Assembly (NCBI RefSeq): GCF_004145405.1
Contig: NZ_SELQ01000001.1
Span: forward strand, 310,001-374,000
Source of the DNA: Salipiger sp. IMCC34102
Lineage (GTDB): Bacteria; Pseudomonadota; Alphaproteobacteria; Rhodobacterales; Rhodobacteraceae
DNA length: 64,000 bases
Direction: 5' to 3'
Part shown: piece after piece, positions 39,899 through 48,145 of the stretch
Layout of the letters: each line of letters begins with the position of its first letter
Position numbering within the stretch: the stretch's first letter is position 1
Notes under the pieces: model-generated
What the model saw: the letters and a program-made list of their open reading frames with translations, nothing else
What the model was told of the DNA's origin: nothing
Database searches by the model: none
Program-made: the position numbers and the translations under genes

Positions 39899-40105
39899 AT
39901 GTCGCCATCTGAATTCAAAGCCGCCCGCATCGCCCTGCGCCTGACGCAAGGCGACCTTGCCACGATCTTGGGCGTTGACGGGCGCACCGTGCGGCGCTGG
40001 GAGGCTGAGGATGGCAGCCGCCCGCCCAACCCCATTGCGGCCCGCGTCCTCGAATGGATGAAGGCTGGCTACCGCCCGCCGGAGTGGCCTGAAAAGCTAT
40101 CGTGA
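39899..40105 (+). CDS. small Xre-family HTH regulator
   Basis: A 68-residue protein. ARIALRLTQGDLATILGVDG then RTVRRWEAEDGSRPPNPIAA is a Cro/CI-type helix-turn-helix. TATAGGAG lies before the ATG. Its end overlaps the end of the convergent integrase gene, so it could influence integrase expression or control the small genes upstream. Confidence 0.75.
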   Translation: MSPSEFKAARIALRLTQGDLATILGVDGRTVRRWEAEDGSRPPNPIAARVLEWMKAGYRPPEWPEKLS

Positions 40106-41296
40106 TCTGATCGGGACAACGTTGCCCTTCGAGCTGGCGCCGGTCACATAGTCGGCCCATGTCTGCATGACGACGCGGCGCTTCTCGAGCAGGTCGGACC
40201 GAGCGTAGGACCTTTCCACCGTGTTGCCGATCGTATGGGCCAGCACGGTCTCCGCCACGTCGTAGCTAGTCGCGTCGGTATCCTGCACCCAGGTTCTGAA
40301 GCTGGTCCTGAAGCCGTGCGGGCGGCCGGGCTCCTTCAGGCGGTTCATGACTTTCTCGATCGCCACATCGGTGATCGGCCGGCCTGGTCGCTGGCCCTCG
40401 AACAGGAGCCGTTCGTGCATCTCCGCCATCTGGTCGCGGATCCGCAGCGCCTCGTCGGACAGCGGGACGCGGAAGGGTTTCGTCCGTCCCTTGCGGCCCT
40501 TCATCCGTTCTGCCGGCACCGTCCAGACGTCGCCCTCGATCTCGTCGAATCGGGCGCCGCGGCAGCCGCCGCTCCGGACCAGCGTCAGGATCATCCATTG
40601 CAGCGCCTTGGCGCCGGTCCCGCCGTCCTCGAGTTGCGCGTAGATTTCGGGGATCCGCTGCCATTCCGTCGCGACGATCGACTCCGCGTGATGGACGTGG
40701 TCGCCAAGGTGCTGCAGCGCGATCTCGACCGTTTCCTCGTGGCACGGGATCCCCATGCGTCGGCAGCGCTGGAATGTAATGCGGGTGCGGTTCACCGCCT
40801 TGATGGCCGTCGGGTGCTTTGTCCTCCATATCGGCCGGAGCGCGTTCGCCAGGTCGAGCGGCTGGATCTTCGACATGCGCTTGCGTCCGATCTTCGGGTT
40901 CATGTGGATCGTGAGCGGGCTGATCCACCGGCCGGCCGCGCCGTCGTCTTTCAGCGTCGACTTGATGGATTCGAGGACGCGCTGGGCGGCTTCGGCAAAT
41001 GTCGGATCGTCGGCCTGGGCGGAAACGTCAGCAGCCTCGCGTTCGGCCTGGCGGGTGTCGATCGGGTCTCGGCCAGCGGCGGCGACGGCCGCCCAGCGAT
41101 CGCGTTCCTTGCGCGCGGCGGCGAGGCTCATCTCCGGGTATGAGCCGAGGCCCATGTCGCGGCGCCGGGTCTGAAACTGGTATCGATAGACCCACCGGCC
41201 GGCGGGGCCCTTCTTCAGCAGGAAGAGCCCGCGGCCGTCCGAGAGCTTGCCGTCGCCGGCGTTCTTGATCTGGATCGCTGTCAGCTGATTTGCCAT
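40097..41296 (-). CDS. int: tyrosine-type phage integrase (DUF4102/P4-like)
   Basis: A 399-residue site-specific recombinase. The N-terminal DUF4102 arm-binding domain (LSDGRGLFLLKKGPAGRWVY then MGLGSYPEMSLAAAR) is followed by a core-binding region and the catalytic domain. The C-terminal box HGFRTSFRTW supplies H-x-x-R, and the nucleophile is the Tyr in VERSYARSD. The first catalytic Arg lies in GGCRGARFDEI. Length is normal. The gene starts 162 bases from attR, with arm-type repeats between. Confidence 0.95.
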   Translation of the reverse strand: MANQLTAIQIKNAGDGKLSDGRGLFLLKKGPAGRWVYRYQFQTRRRDMGLGSYPEMSLAAARKERDRWAAVAAAGRDPIDTRQAEREAADVSAQADDPTFAEAAQRVLESIKSTLKDDGAAGRWISPLTIHMNPKIGRKRMSKIQPLDLANALRPIWRTKHPTAIKAVNRTRITFQRCRRMGIPCHEETVEIALQHLGDHVHHAESIVATEWQRIPEIYAQLEDGGTGAKALQWMILTLVRSGGCRGARFDEIEGDVWTVPAERMKGRKGRTKPFRVPLSDEALRIRDQMAEMHERLLFEGQRPGRPITDVAIEKVMNRLKEPGRPHGFRTSFRTWVQDTDATSYDVAETVLAHTIGNTVERSYARSDLLEKRRVVMQTWADYVTGASSKGNVVPIRSR

Positions 41297-41307
41297 AGGT
41301 CGGCGCC

Positions 41308-41338
41308 GTCCCTCACCTGTCCCACATTCTGTCCCTCA
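41308..41338. repeat. integrase arm-type repeat candidates, right end
   Basis: GTCCCTCA at 41308-41315, GTCCCACA at 41319-41326 and GTCCCTCA at 41331-41338, spaced 11-12 bases. The span 41319-41335 is identical to 5951-5967 at the left end. Confidence 0.55.
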
Positions 41339-41458
41339 CCTCCCTATGCGATGCGCTGGGGCATCCTGCAACACCTTGGGAATCGCAGAGCCTTAAAAAC
41401 ATGGGTTTTCATATGGTGCGGGGACGTGTAGCGACGCGGTGAGCCATCCGTTTGTCGT

Positions 41459-41483
41459 CTCTCCTGGGCACCACGATTTCCCC
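41459..41483. repeat. attR core repeat
   Basis: Second copy of the 25-bp attachment sequence, a detached fragment of the tRNA-Leu 3' end followed by ten more bases. Host sequence resumes at 41484. Confidence 0.95.
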
Positions 41484-41572
41484 CGAAAAGATCAGGCGAT
41501 ACGCATGACCCCGCGACATCTGGACGCGGTAGACGCATGGGCTAACCTTGCGACACCGAGTGGAGACGCGCA

Positions 41573-42925
41573 TTGCTTTTCGGACTGCTGTCAACGCACT
41601 TAGAGATCTTCGTCGTCAGCCTGCTCGTGATCGTGGCCGCGGCCTTCATGTTGCAGCAACGCCGGTCTCCGCAGTCGACGGCGGCCTGGCTGCTGGCACT
41701 GATTGTGCTGCCTTACGTGGCGGTTCCGATCTTCGTCATGGTGGGGTTCCGAAAGCGTCCCGGCTCCGACAATGCCATCACCTTCCGCGACATCGACGCG
41801 GTCGAACCGGTCTGCACGCTGGACCGCGTCCTGCGCAGCTACGATCTGCCGCCCGCCGCCGCGGGCCATACCTTCGATCTGCAGGTCACACCGGGCCAGG
41901 CCCGCGCGGCGCTGCACGCCTTGATCGACGGCGCCGAGGAGCGGATCGACACCGTGTTCTACCACGTCGGCCGGGACGACGAGGGGCGTGCCTTCATCGA
42001 GGCCCTGACGCGGCGGGCCGGCGAAGGGGTCGAGGTGCGCTTGCTCATGGATCGGCTCGGCTCGCTCATCACCCCGGTCCGGACCCTGCGGCAGTTCCGG
42101 AAGGCGGGAGGGAAGATCGAGTATTTCTCTCCCTTCGTGAAACGGCCCCAGCGCGGGCACCTGAACCTGCGCAATCACCGCAAGATGCTGATCGTGGACG
42201 ACGCTCGGGTCTTCGCGGGGGGGCGCAACGTGGCGGACGTCTACCTGTCGGGGTCGGACGATGCATGGGTCGATCTGTCCTTCACCCTGACCGGCCCCGC
42301 GGTCCGCAGTTTCACGGATGTCTTCGAATCGGATTGGTCCGGCGCCGGGGGCCGGACGCGCGACCACGACCAGCCGCCGGTCTACACCGGGACCTGCACC
42401 GCGCAGCTCGTGGCTTCCGGCCCCGACCTGCCGCACGACGGCTTTCACGATGCGCTCTTGAACGCCTTTCACCGGGCGACAGACCGGATCTGGATCTCGA
42501 CACCCTACTTCCTGCCGACCGACGGCCAGTCCGAGGCGCTGGCGATCGCGGCCCGTCGCGGCGTGGACGTGCGCCTGATCCTGCCGCGGACCTCGAACCA
42601 GAAGACCGCCGATTTCGCCCGCGGCGCCTATCTGCGCGAACTGGAGGCCGCGGGCGGCAGGATCCTGCTGTTCGAGGACCGGATGATGCACGCCAAGATG
42701 GGGGTGATCGACGGGGCGGGCTACGTCGGATCGACCAATTTCGACGTCCGCTCGATGCTGTTGAACTTTGAGGATGCGCTGGTCGTGCACGACGAAGACA
42801 GCGTGGCCTGCCTGTCGGACTGGTTCATCGCCCGGTCGAAGGCCTGCACCGAGGGGATTGGCGAATACAGCACCCTGCGCCGCATCGCCGAAGGCTTCTT
42901 CCGGATCGGAGCACCGATGCTATGA
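41573..42925 (+). CDS. cls: cardiolipin synthase
   Basis: A 450-residue membrane phospholipase D-family enzyme that makes cardiolipin from phosphatidylglycerol. Two N-terminal transmembrane segments (about residues 8-28 and 36-58) precede two HKD motifs: RNHRKMLIVDDARVFAGGRN in the first half and MMHAKMGVIDGAGYVGSTNF in the second. The start is TTG at 41573, supported by GGAG seven bases upstream. It is the first host gene after the prophage. Confidence 0.92.
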   Translation: MLFGLLSTHLEIFVVSLLVIVAAAFMLQQRRSPQSTAAWLLALIVLPYVAVPIFVMVGFRKRPGSDNAITFRDIDAVEPVCTLDRVLRSYDLPPAAAGHTFDLQVTPGQARAALHALIDGAEERIDTVFYHVGRDDEGRAFIEALTRRAGEGVEVRLLMDRLGSLITPVRTLRQFRKAGGKIEYFSPFVKRPQRGHLNLRNHRKMLIVDDARVFAGGRNVADVYLSGSDDAWVDLSFTLTGPAVRSFTDVFESDWSGAGGRTRDHDQPPVYTGTCTAQLVASGPDLPHDGFHDALLNAFHRATDRIWISTPYFLPTDGQSEALAIAARRGVDVRLILPRTSNQKTADFARGAYLRELEAAGGRILLFEDRMMHAKMGVIDGAGYVGSTNFDVRSMLLNFEDALVVHDEDSVACLSDWFIARSKACTEGIGEYSTLRRIAEGFFRIGAPML

Positions 42926-43659
42926 CCCCCGCCAAGGAAGGCCACGTCAGGCTGGCCAGCTACAACATCCGCAAGGGCATGGGCACCGACCGCCGTCGCG
43001 ACCCGCACCGCTGCCTGAGCGTGCTGGCCTCTCTCAGACCCGACGTGGTGCTCCTGCAGGAGGCCGATCTGCGGCTGGGACGGCGCCCCTCCGCGGTGCC
43101 CTTGGCGGCGGTCCGCGAGGCGGGGCTGGTGCCGCTCGACTTCGACCGGTCGGGCGTCAGCATGGGCTGGCACGGCAACGCGATGCTCCTGCGGGCGGAC
43201 TGGACCGCGACCGAGCTCGCGCACATCGACCTGCCGGGGCTGGAGCCGCGCGGCGCGATCGCCGCCCGGATCGAGACGCCGCACGGGGCACTGCGGGTCG
43301 TCGGCACGCATCTTGGCCTGCTGCGACGCTCCCGGCTGGCCCAGCAGCGCGCGCTCGTGGCCTGGCTGGAGCTGCGGGCGCCGCTGCCCACCGTGCTGGC
43401 GGGGGATCTCAACGAATGGTCCGGCCACCGCGGGCTGGAACTTCTGGACCGGTGGCTGGACCTGCACGCCCCCGGCCGGTCGTTCCACGCGCGGATGCCC
43501 ATGGCGGCGCTGGACCGGATCGGCACGCGGGACCTTGCCGTGCGCCGCTGCGGCGTGCACGAGACCCCGCTGGGGCGCCGCGCTTCGGATCACCTGCCGG
43601 TCTTCGCAGACCTCGATCTGCCCGGACCGCCGGACCGGGGCGCACACCCGGAAACCTGA
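42922..43659 (+). CDS. endonuclease/exonuclease/phosphatase family protein
   Basis: A 245-residue EEP-fold metal-dependent phosphodiesterase. LASYNIRKGMGTDRRRD at the start, VVLLQEAD, VVGTHLGLLRRSR, LAGDLNEWSG and the final SDHLPVFADL are the family motifs, with metal-binding Asn, Glu, Asp and His. It overlaps cls by four bases. A substrate cannot be told from sequence; the coupling to cls suggests a lipid or nucleic acid phosphodiester. Confidence 0.85.
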   Translation: MTPAKEGHVRLASYNIRKGMGTDRRRDPHRCLSVLASLRPDVVLLQEADLRLGRRPSAVPLAAVREAGLVPLDFDRSGVSMGWHGNAMLLRADWTATELAHIDLPGLEPRGAIAARIETPHGALRVVGTHLGLLRRSRLAQQRALVAWLELRAPLPTVLAGDLNEWSGHRGLELLDRWLDLHAPGRSFHARMPMAALDRIGTRDLAVRRCGVHETPLGRRASDHLPVFADLDLPGPPDRGAHPET

Positions 43660-43722
43660 ATAAACCGGACGTTAACACACAGCGCGCATGTTCGGGTCAC
43701 CCCCTAAACCGAGGATGACCTC

Positions 43723-45405
43723 ATGCGCCTTGCTTCGCTTTCCGGCCTGTGCCGGCCCCCGAATGCGTTCGACCGGCTCTGGATCGGCGTGCTTCTCAGC
43801 GTGAGCGCGCTGGGGGCGGCCTTTGCCCTCTATGCGGGAATGACCGCGGTCGACCTGGAGGAGATGCGCACGGCGGCCGCGCGGCTCGTCCGGGTCCAGA
43901 CCGTCTCCGACGGGGCCGGGATCGAGATCGCCCGCGGGATCGAGGCGGCGGCCCAGGACATGGATGCGCGACGGCGGACCTTCCAGCTTTCGGTGGTGGC
44001 CATCGTGCTCCTGGCCGCGCTGACGGTCCAGCTGCCGGCCTACCTGTCCGCCGCACGGCAACAGCGGCGATCCGATCGCGCGCTCGACCGGGCTCGGCTG
44101 GCCCTGACCCGGCTGCGGGCGGAAATGGCGCAACTGTCGGACACGGCGCTGCACGACGATCGCACCGGCCTGCCCAACGGTCCGGGGTTCCGCGCCGCCC
44201 TGGACCGCTGGCTCGCGGTGGAGGGCGATCCGATTGCCGTGATCGTGCTCGATCTGAGCGCCGATGGCGGCCGCGACCGCCTTCCGGAAGGAATCGTGAC
44301 CAGCCTGTCGTCGACCCTGGACGACGCGCTGGAAGGCGATCCGCTGCTGGCCCGCCTTTCGGACACCGAGTTCGGAATCGCGACACGGAAGGCCCCCGAT
44401 CCGCTGATCACGCAGATCCTGACGATCCTCGAACAGCCCGTGGTCGCGGATCGCACCACGTACAGGCCCCGCGTGCGGGCGGGCTACGCCGTCCAGCGTC
44501 CCTGCGACAGCACGGACCTCATCACGGCGGCCCGCAAGGCCCTGCAACAGGCCCGGTCCCATCCCAGCCGACACGTCGTGGCCTATTGCGACGACTTCCG
44601 TGCGACCGAAACGACCAGCGCCCAGCTGCTGCGCGACCTGCCGGACGCGCTCTTCGACGGGCAGATCACCGCGGCCTTCCAGCCGCAGATCTGCCTGTCC
44701 ACCGGCCGGCTCACCGCGGTGGAGGCGCTGGCCCGCTGGCAGCACCCCGCGCTGGGAGAGCTCGAACCCCGCACCTTCTTTCCCACCGTTCGCCGCGCGG
44801 GTCTCACCTATGATCTCGACCGCCAGGTCTGGTCCCACGCGCTGCGACAGCTCACCGACTGGCGTGCGCAGGACTTCAACATCCCGCACCTCGCCCTGAA
44901 CGCCTCGCTCGAGACGATCTCCTGCAGCGGCCTGCTGACCCGTCTGCTGGCGCAACTGTCGGGGCTGGGGCTGTCCGCCTCCGACATCGTGGTCGAGGTG
45001 CCGGAACAGGTCTTCGGCACCACCGACGGGTCCGAGGCCGCGCTGAACGTCGAACGGCTGATGGCCGCGGGGATCCGGGTGGAACTCGACGGGCTCAGCC
45101 CGAACCTGACGTCGGTCGCCAACCTGCCGGAGCGCGGGGTCAGCGGGGTCAAGCTGGATCAGGCGCTGTCCTGCGCGACCCCCACGCCGGGACGGGCGCG
45201 CTCGATCCGCGCTATGATGACACTGCTGGACGAGCTCGAGATCCCCGCCTCGGCCAAGGGAATCGAGACCGACCAGCAATCGCGCCACATGGCCGATGTC
45301 GGCTGCGTCCGGGTGCAGGGCAACCTCATCACCGCCCCGATGGACGCGCAGAGCTTTCGCCGCTGGATCGCAGACGGCGCGCCGGGCCAAAGCAGCGCCG
45401 TTTAG
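43723..45405 (+). CDS. degenerate GGDEF-EAL protein, probably catalytically inactive
   Basis: A 560-residue membrane protein. Two hydrophobic segments (about residues 22-42 and 88-108) flank a short periplasmic region. A reduced GGDEF-like domain follows (LARLSDTEFGIA in place of GGDEF) and then an EAL-like domain. VEAL is kept, but DDFGTGYSSL is replaced by ELDGLSPNLTSV, and the catalytic glutamate loop reads AKGIET instead of AEGVET. It probably senses or signals through protein contact and not through c-di-GMP turnover. Confidence 0.8.
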   Translation: MRLASLSGLCRPPNAFDRLWIGVLLSVSALGAAFALYAGMTAVDLEEMRTAAARLVRVQTVSDGAGIEIARGIEAAAQDMDARRRTFQLSVVAIVLLAALTVQLPAYLSAARQQRRSDRALDRARLALTRLRAEMAQLSDTALHDDRTGLPNGPGFRAALDRWLAVEGDPIAVIVLDLSADGGRDRLPEGIVTSLSSTLDDALEGDPLLARLSDTEFGIATRKAPDPLITQILTILEQPVVADRTTYRPRVRAGYAVQRPCDSTDLITAARKALQQARSHPSRHVVAYCDDFRATETTSAQLLRDLPDALFDGQITAAFQPQICLSTGRLTAVEALARWQHPALGELEPRTFFPTVRRAGLTYDLDRQVWSHALRQLTDWRAQDFNIPHLALNASLETISCSGLLTRLLAQLSGLGLSASDIVVEVPEQVFGTTDGSEAALNVERLMAAGIRVELDGLSPNLTSVANLPERGVSGVKLDQALSCATPTPGRARSIRAMMTLLDELEIPASAKGIETDQQSRHMADVGCVRVQGNLITAPMDAQSFRRWIADGAPGQSSAV

Positions 45406-45482
45406 CCACCCGCCTGAAAAGAGGTTGAGCGCAAGCGTCGTCCCCCCTATCTGAAAGCCAGTCCCGCCTGCGGAGGAACAGC

Positions 45483-46094
45483 ATGACGAACCACCTCTAC
45501 CAAGGCGATCTGCCAGACGACCTTGACCTCGGTCCCGTCGTCGCCATCGACTGCGAGACGATGGGCCTCAACCCGCACCGCGACCGCCTGTGCCTGATCC
45601 AGATGTCGGGCGGCGACGGCGACTGCCACCTGGTGCAGGTCGCCAAGGGCCAGACCGAGGCGCCGAACCTGTGCCGCATGCTGGCCGATCCCCAGGTGCT
45701 GAAGCTCTTTCACTTCGGCCGCTTCGATATCGCGGCGATGGATCATGCCTTCGGCACCCTTGCCGCACCCGTCTATTGCACGAAGATCGCCTCGAAGCTG
45801 GTACGGACCTTCACCGACCGGCACGGGCTGAAGTACCTGTTGCAGGAACTGGTCGGCACCGACATCTCCAAGCAACAGCAGCAAAGCGATTGGGGCGCGA
45901 AGACCCTGACCGAGGCGCAGCTCGACTACGCGGCCTCCGACGTGCTCTACCTGCACAAGCTGCGCGATGCGCTCGACGCAATGCTGGACCGCGAAGGCCG
46001 GACGGACACGGCGCAGGCCTGCTTCGATTTCCTTCCCACCCGCGCGCGCCTGGATCTTGCGGGCTGGCCGGATACAGACATCTTCGCGCATTGA
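45483..46094 (+). CDS. rnd: ribonuclease D-type 3'-5' exonuclease
   Basis: A 203-residue DEDD-family exonuclease. VVAIDCETMGLNPHRDRLCL carries the first Asp-Glu pair, HFGRFDIAAM the second Asp, and LDYAASDVLYL the Tyr-Asp pair. It lacks the HRDC domains of E. coli RNase D, as is usual for short alphaproteobacterial forms. It overlaps kdsD by one base (TGATG) and starts the KDO/lipopolysaccharide transport run. Confidence 0.85.
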   Translation: MTNHLYQGDLPDDLDLGPVVAIDCETMGLNPHRDRLCLIQMSGGDGDCHLVQVAKGQTEAPNLCRMLADPQVLKLFHFGRFDIAAMDHAFGTLAAPVYCTKIASKLVRTFTDRHGLKYLLQELVGTDISKQQQQSDWGAKTLTEAQLDYAASDVLYLHKLRDALDAMLDREGRTDTAQACFDFLPTRARLDLAGWPDTDIFAH

Positions 46095-47050
46095 TGACCA
46101 ACGCCTTCGCCGACACAGGCCGCCGCGTCATCGAGGCCGAAGCCGCCGCCCTCAGCCATCTGTCGGGCACGCTGGACGGTCGTTTCACGCAGGCGGTCGA
46201 TCTGCTGCTGAAGGCCCGCGGCCGGGTCATCGTCTCTGGTATGGGCAAGTCGGGTCATATCGCGCGCAAGATCGCGGCCACCCTTGCCAGCACCGGCACG
46301 CCCGCCCATTTCGTCCACCCCGCCGAGGCGAGCCACGGCGATCTGGGCATGCTGACCCGCGACGACGTGCTTCTGGTGCTGTCGAACTCGGGCGAGACGC
46401 CGGAACTGGCCGACCTCGTCGCCTATTCGCGCCGCTTCTCGATCCCGCTGATCGGGGTCGCCAACAGCGAAGGCTCCACCCTCGCGCGGCAGTCCGACGT
46501 GATCCTCCTTCTGCCCCGACTGGGAGAGGCCTGCGGCACCGGCGTGGTGCCCACGATCTCGACCACCATGACGCTGGCCCTGGGCGATGCGCTGGCCATC
46601 GCCCTGATGGAGCACCGCAACTTCACGCCCGAGAACTTCCGCGACGTCCATCCCGGCGGCAAGCTTGGCGCACGGTTGGCGAAAGTCTCCGACCTGATGC
46701 ACGGCGACGACGCCATGCCACTCGTGGCGCGCGAGACGCCGATGGCAGAGGTCCTGCTGACCATCAGCCAGAAGGGCTTCGGCGTCGCGGGGATCGCGGC
46801 GCCCGACGGGACGCTGGCCGGTGTCATCACCGACGGCGACCTGCGGCGGCACATGACCGGGCTGCTGGACCATACCGCGCAGGAGGTGATGACCACCACG
46901 CCCACCACCGTGCCCGCCTCTGCCCTGGCGGAGCGCGCCGTGGGACTGATGAACGAACGCAAGATCACCTGCCTCTTCGCACTGGACGAGGTCGGGCGGA
47001 TCGCCGGCATCCTGCATATCCACGATTGCCTGCGCGCGGGCGTCGCGTGA
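46094..47050 (+). CDS. kdsD: arabinose-5-phosphate isomerase (KpsF/GutQ family)
   Basis: A 318-residue enzyme that makes arabinose 5-phosphate, the first step to KDO for LPS or capsule. The N-terminal SIS domain (VIVSGMGKSGHIARKIAATL, SNSGETPEL) is followed by two CBS domains (APDGTLAGVITDGDLRRHM and VGRIAGILHIHDCLRAG). Length is standard. It lies between rnd and lptC, in the common alphaproteobacterial order. Confidence 0.95.
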   Translation: MTNAFADTGRRVIEAEAAALSHLSGTLDGRFTQAVDLLLKARGRVIVSGMGKSGHIARKIAATLASTGTPAHFVHPAEASHGDLGMLTRDDVLLVLSNSGETPELADLVAYSRRFSIPLIGVANSEGSTLARQSDVILLLPRLGEACGTGVVPTISTTMTLALGDALAIALMEHRNFTPENFRDVHPGGKLGARLAKVSDLMHGDDAMPLVARETPMAEVLLTISQKGFGVAGIAAPDGTLAGVITDGDLRRHMTGLLDHTAQEVMTTTPTTVPASALAERAVGLMNERKITCLFALDEVGRIAGILHIHDCLRAGVA

Positions 47051-47054
47051 TCCC

Positions 47055-47666
47055 ATGGCACGCGAGGTCAACCTGCACTCGCAACTGGTCGGCTGGCTGA
47101 AGATCCTGCTGCCGTTGGGGGCGCTCATGCTGCTCTCGACCCTGTTTCTCTTCGCGCGCGCGCCTGCATCGTCCACGGACATTCCCTTCGCCGACATCGA
47201 CGTCGCCGCCCGCGAGCAGCGCATCGGCACCCCGCGGCTGTCGGGGCTGACGGACACCGGCGACACGATCCAGATCAGCGCCGAAGCCGCCCGGCCCGAC
47301 GCGCAGGATGCCGCGACCTTGCAGATCGACCGACCCCGCCTGACGCTGGACGCCACCGACGGCAGCACGCTGACGATCGCCTCGGGCCAGGGACGGGTGG
47401 AACGACAGGCCAATCGCGCCGTGCTCTCGGGCCTGGCCCGGGCCGAGTTGTCCACCGGCTACCAGATGGAAACCTCCGCGTTGACGGCGGACCTGGCCAG
47501 CGGCGTGATCGTCTCGGACGGCGCGCTGGAGATCCAGGCCCCCTTCGGCCAGTTGACCGCGGGACAGGCGACGATAGATCTAGGCAAGGCGACCGGTGGG
47601 GCGACCTTGCGGTTCGAAGAGGGCGTGCGGTTGGTCTTCCAGCCCGCCCGGATCCCGGAGGAGTGA
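47055..47666 (+). CDS. lptC: LPS export ABC transporter periplasmic protein LptC
   Basis: A 203-residue bitopic protein. One transmembrane helix (LKILLPLGALMLLSTLFLF) at about residues 15-35 is followed by a beta-jellyroll that hands LPS from LptBFG to LptA. It follows kdsD by four bases. Confidence 0.9.
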   Translation: MAREVNLHSQLVGWLKILLPLGALMLLSTLFLFARAPASSTDIPFADIDVAAREQRIGTPRLSGLTDTGDTIQISAEAARPDAQDAATLQIDRPRLTLDATDGSTLTIASGQGRVERQANRAVLSGLARAELSTGYQMETSALTADLASGVIVSDGALEIQAPFGQLTAGQATIDLGKATGGATLRFEEGVRLVFQPARIPEE

Positions 47667-47668
47667 CC

Positions 47669-48145
47669 ATGAAAGCCGTTTACCTGACTGCCGCGCTGTT
47701 GCTGGCGGCCCCGCTTCAGGCCCAGACCAGCATCGACCTTGGCGGGCTGTCCGCCGATTCCGGCGCGCCGGTCGAAGTGACCGCCGACAGCCTAGAGGTC
47801 GACCAGAACGCGGGCACCGCCGTCTTCACCGGCAACGTCGTGATCGGTCAGGGCGCGCTGCGCCTTTCGGCCCCGCAGGTGCAGGTCACCTATGCGGAGG
47901 CGGGCGGCGACATCACGCGGATGCAGGCCTCCGGCGGGGTCACCTTCGTCACCGAAACCGAAGCCGCGGAGGCCGAGACCGCCGACTACGACCTCGGCGC
48001 GGGTCTTCTGACGCTGGAAGGCGACGTGCTGCTGACACAAGGTCCATCTGCCCTGTCGGCGAACCGGATGGTCGTGAACCTCGACGACGGGACGGCGCAG
48101 ATGACCGGGCGCGTCAGCACGGTCTTCGGGCAAGGCGGGAACTGA
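47669..48145 (+). CDS. lptA: LPS transport periplasmic protein LptA
   Basis: A 158-residue periplasmic bridge protein. A signal peptide (MKAVYLTAALLLAAPLQAQ) is cleaved at AQ. The repeat VTADSLEVDQNAGTAVFTGN matches the OstA/LptA jellyroll. GGAGGAG lies six bases before the ATG at 47669, which decides it over the GTG at 47663. Confidence 0.92.
   Translation: MKAVYLTAALLLAAPLQAQTSIDLGGLSADSGAPVEVTADSLEVDQNAGTAVFTGNVVIGQGALRLSAPQVQVTYAEAGGDITRMQASGGVTFVTETEAAEAETADYDLGAGLLTLEGDVLLTQGPSALSANRMVVNLDDGTAQMTGRVSTVFGQGGN

Larger units (their letters stand above)
5880..41483. mobile_element. integrated prophage, lambda-like head with P2-like contractile tail
   Basis: An intact-looking temperate phage of about 35.6 kb, flanked by a perfect 25-bp direct repeat starting in the 3' end of tRNA-Leu. 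It contains an integrase at the right end, a lysis/lysogeny switch, a replication initiator, a Mor-type late activator, endolysin and holin, both terminase subunits, portal, protease-capsid, head-tail joining genes and a full contractile tail set. No frameshifted or truncated structural gene was seen, so it may be inducible; that is an inference from gene integrity only. Confidence 0.97.

Noticed and set aside
5880-41483. Gene transfer agent cluster of the Rhodobacter type
   Set aside because: The element has attachment sites, an integrase, an immunity switch, a replication initiator and contractile-tail genes, none of which belong to the usual GTA cluster.
41344-41538. Small gene spanning attR
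   Set aside because: No ribosome binding site, crosses the host-phage junction, and its product has no recognisable pattern.
43723-45405. Active c-di-GMP phosphodiesterase
   Set aside because: Key metal-binding and catalytic residues are replaced, so only a degenerate EAL fold is claimed.
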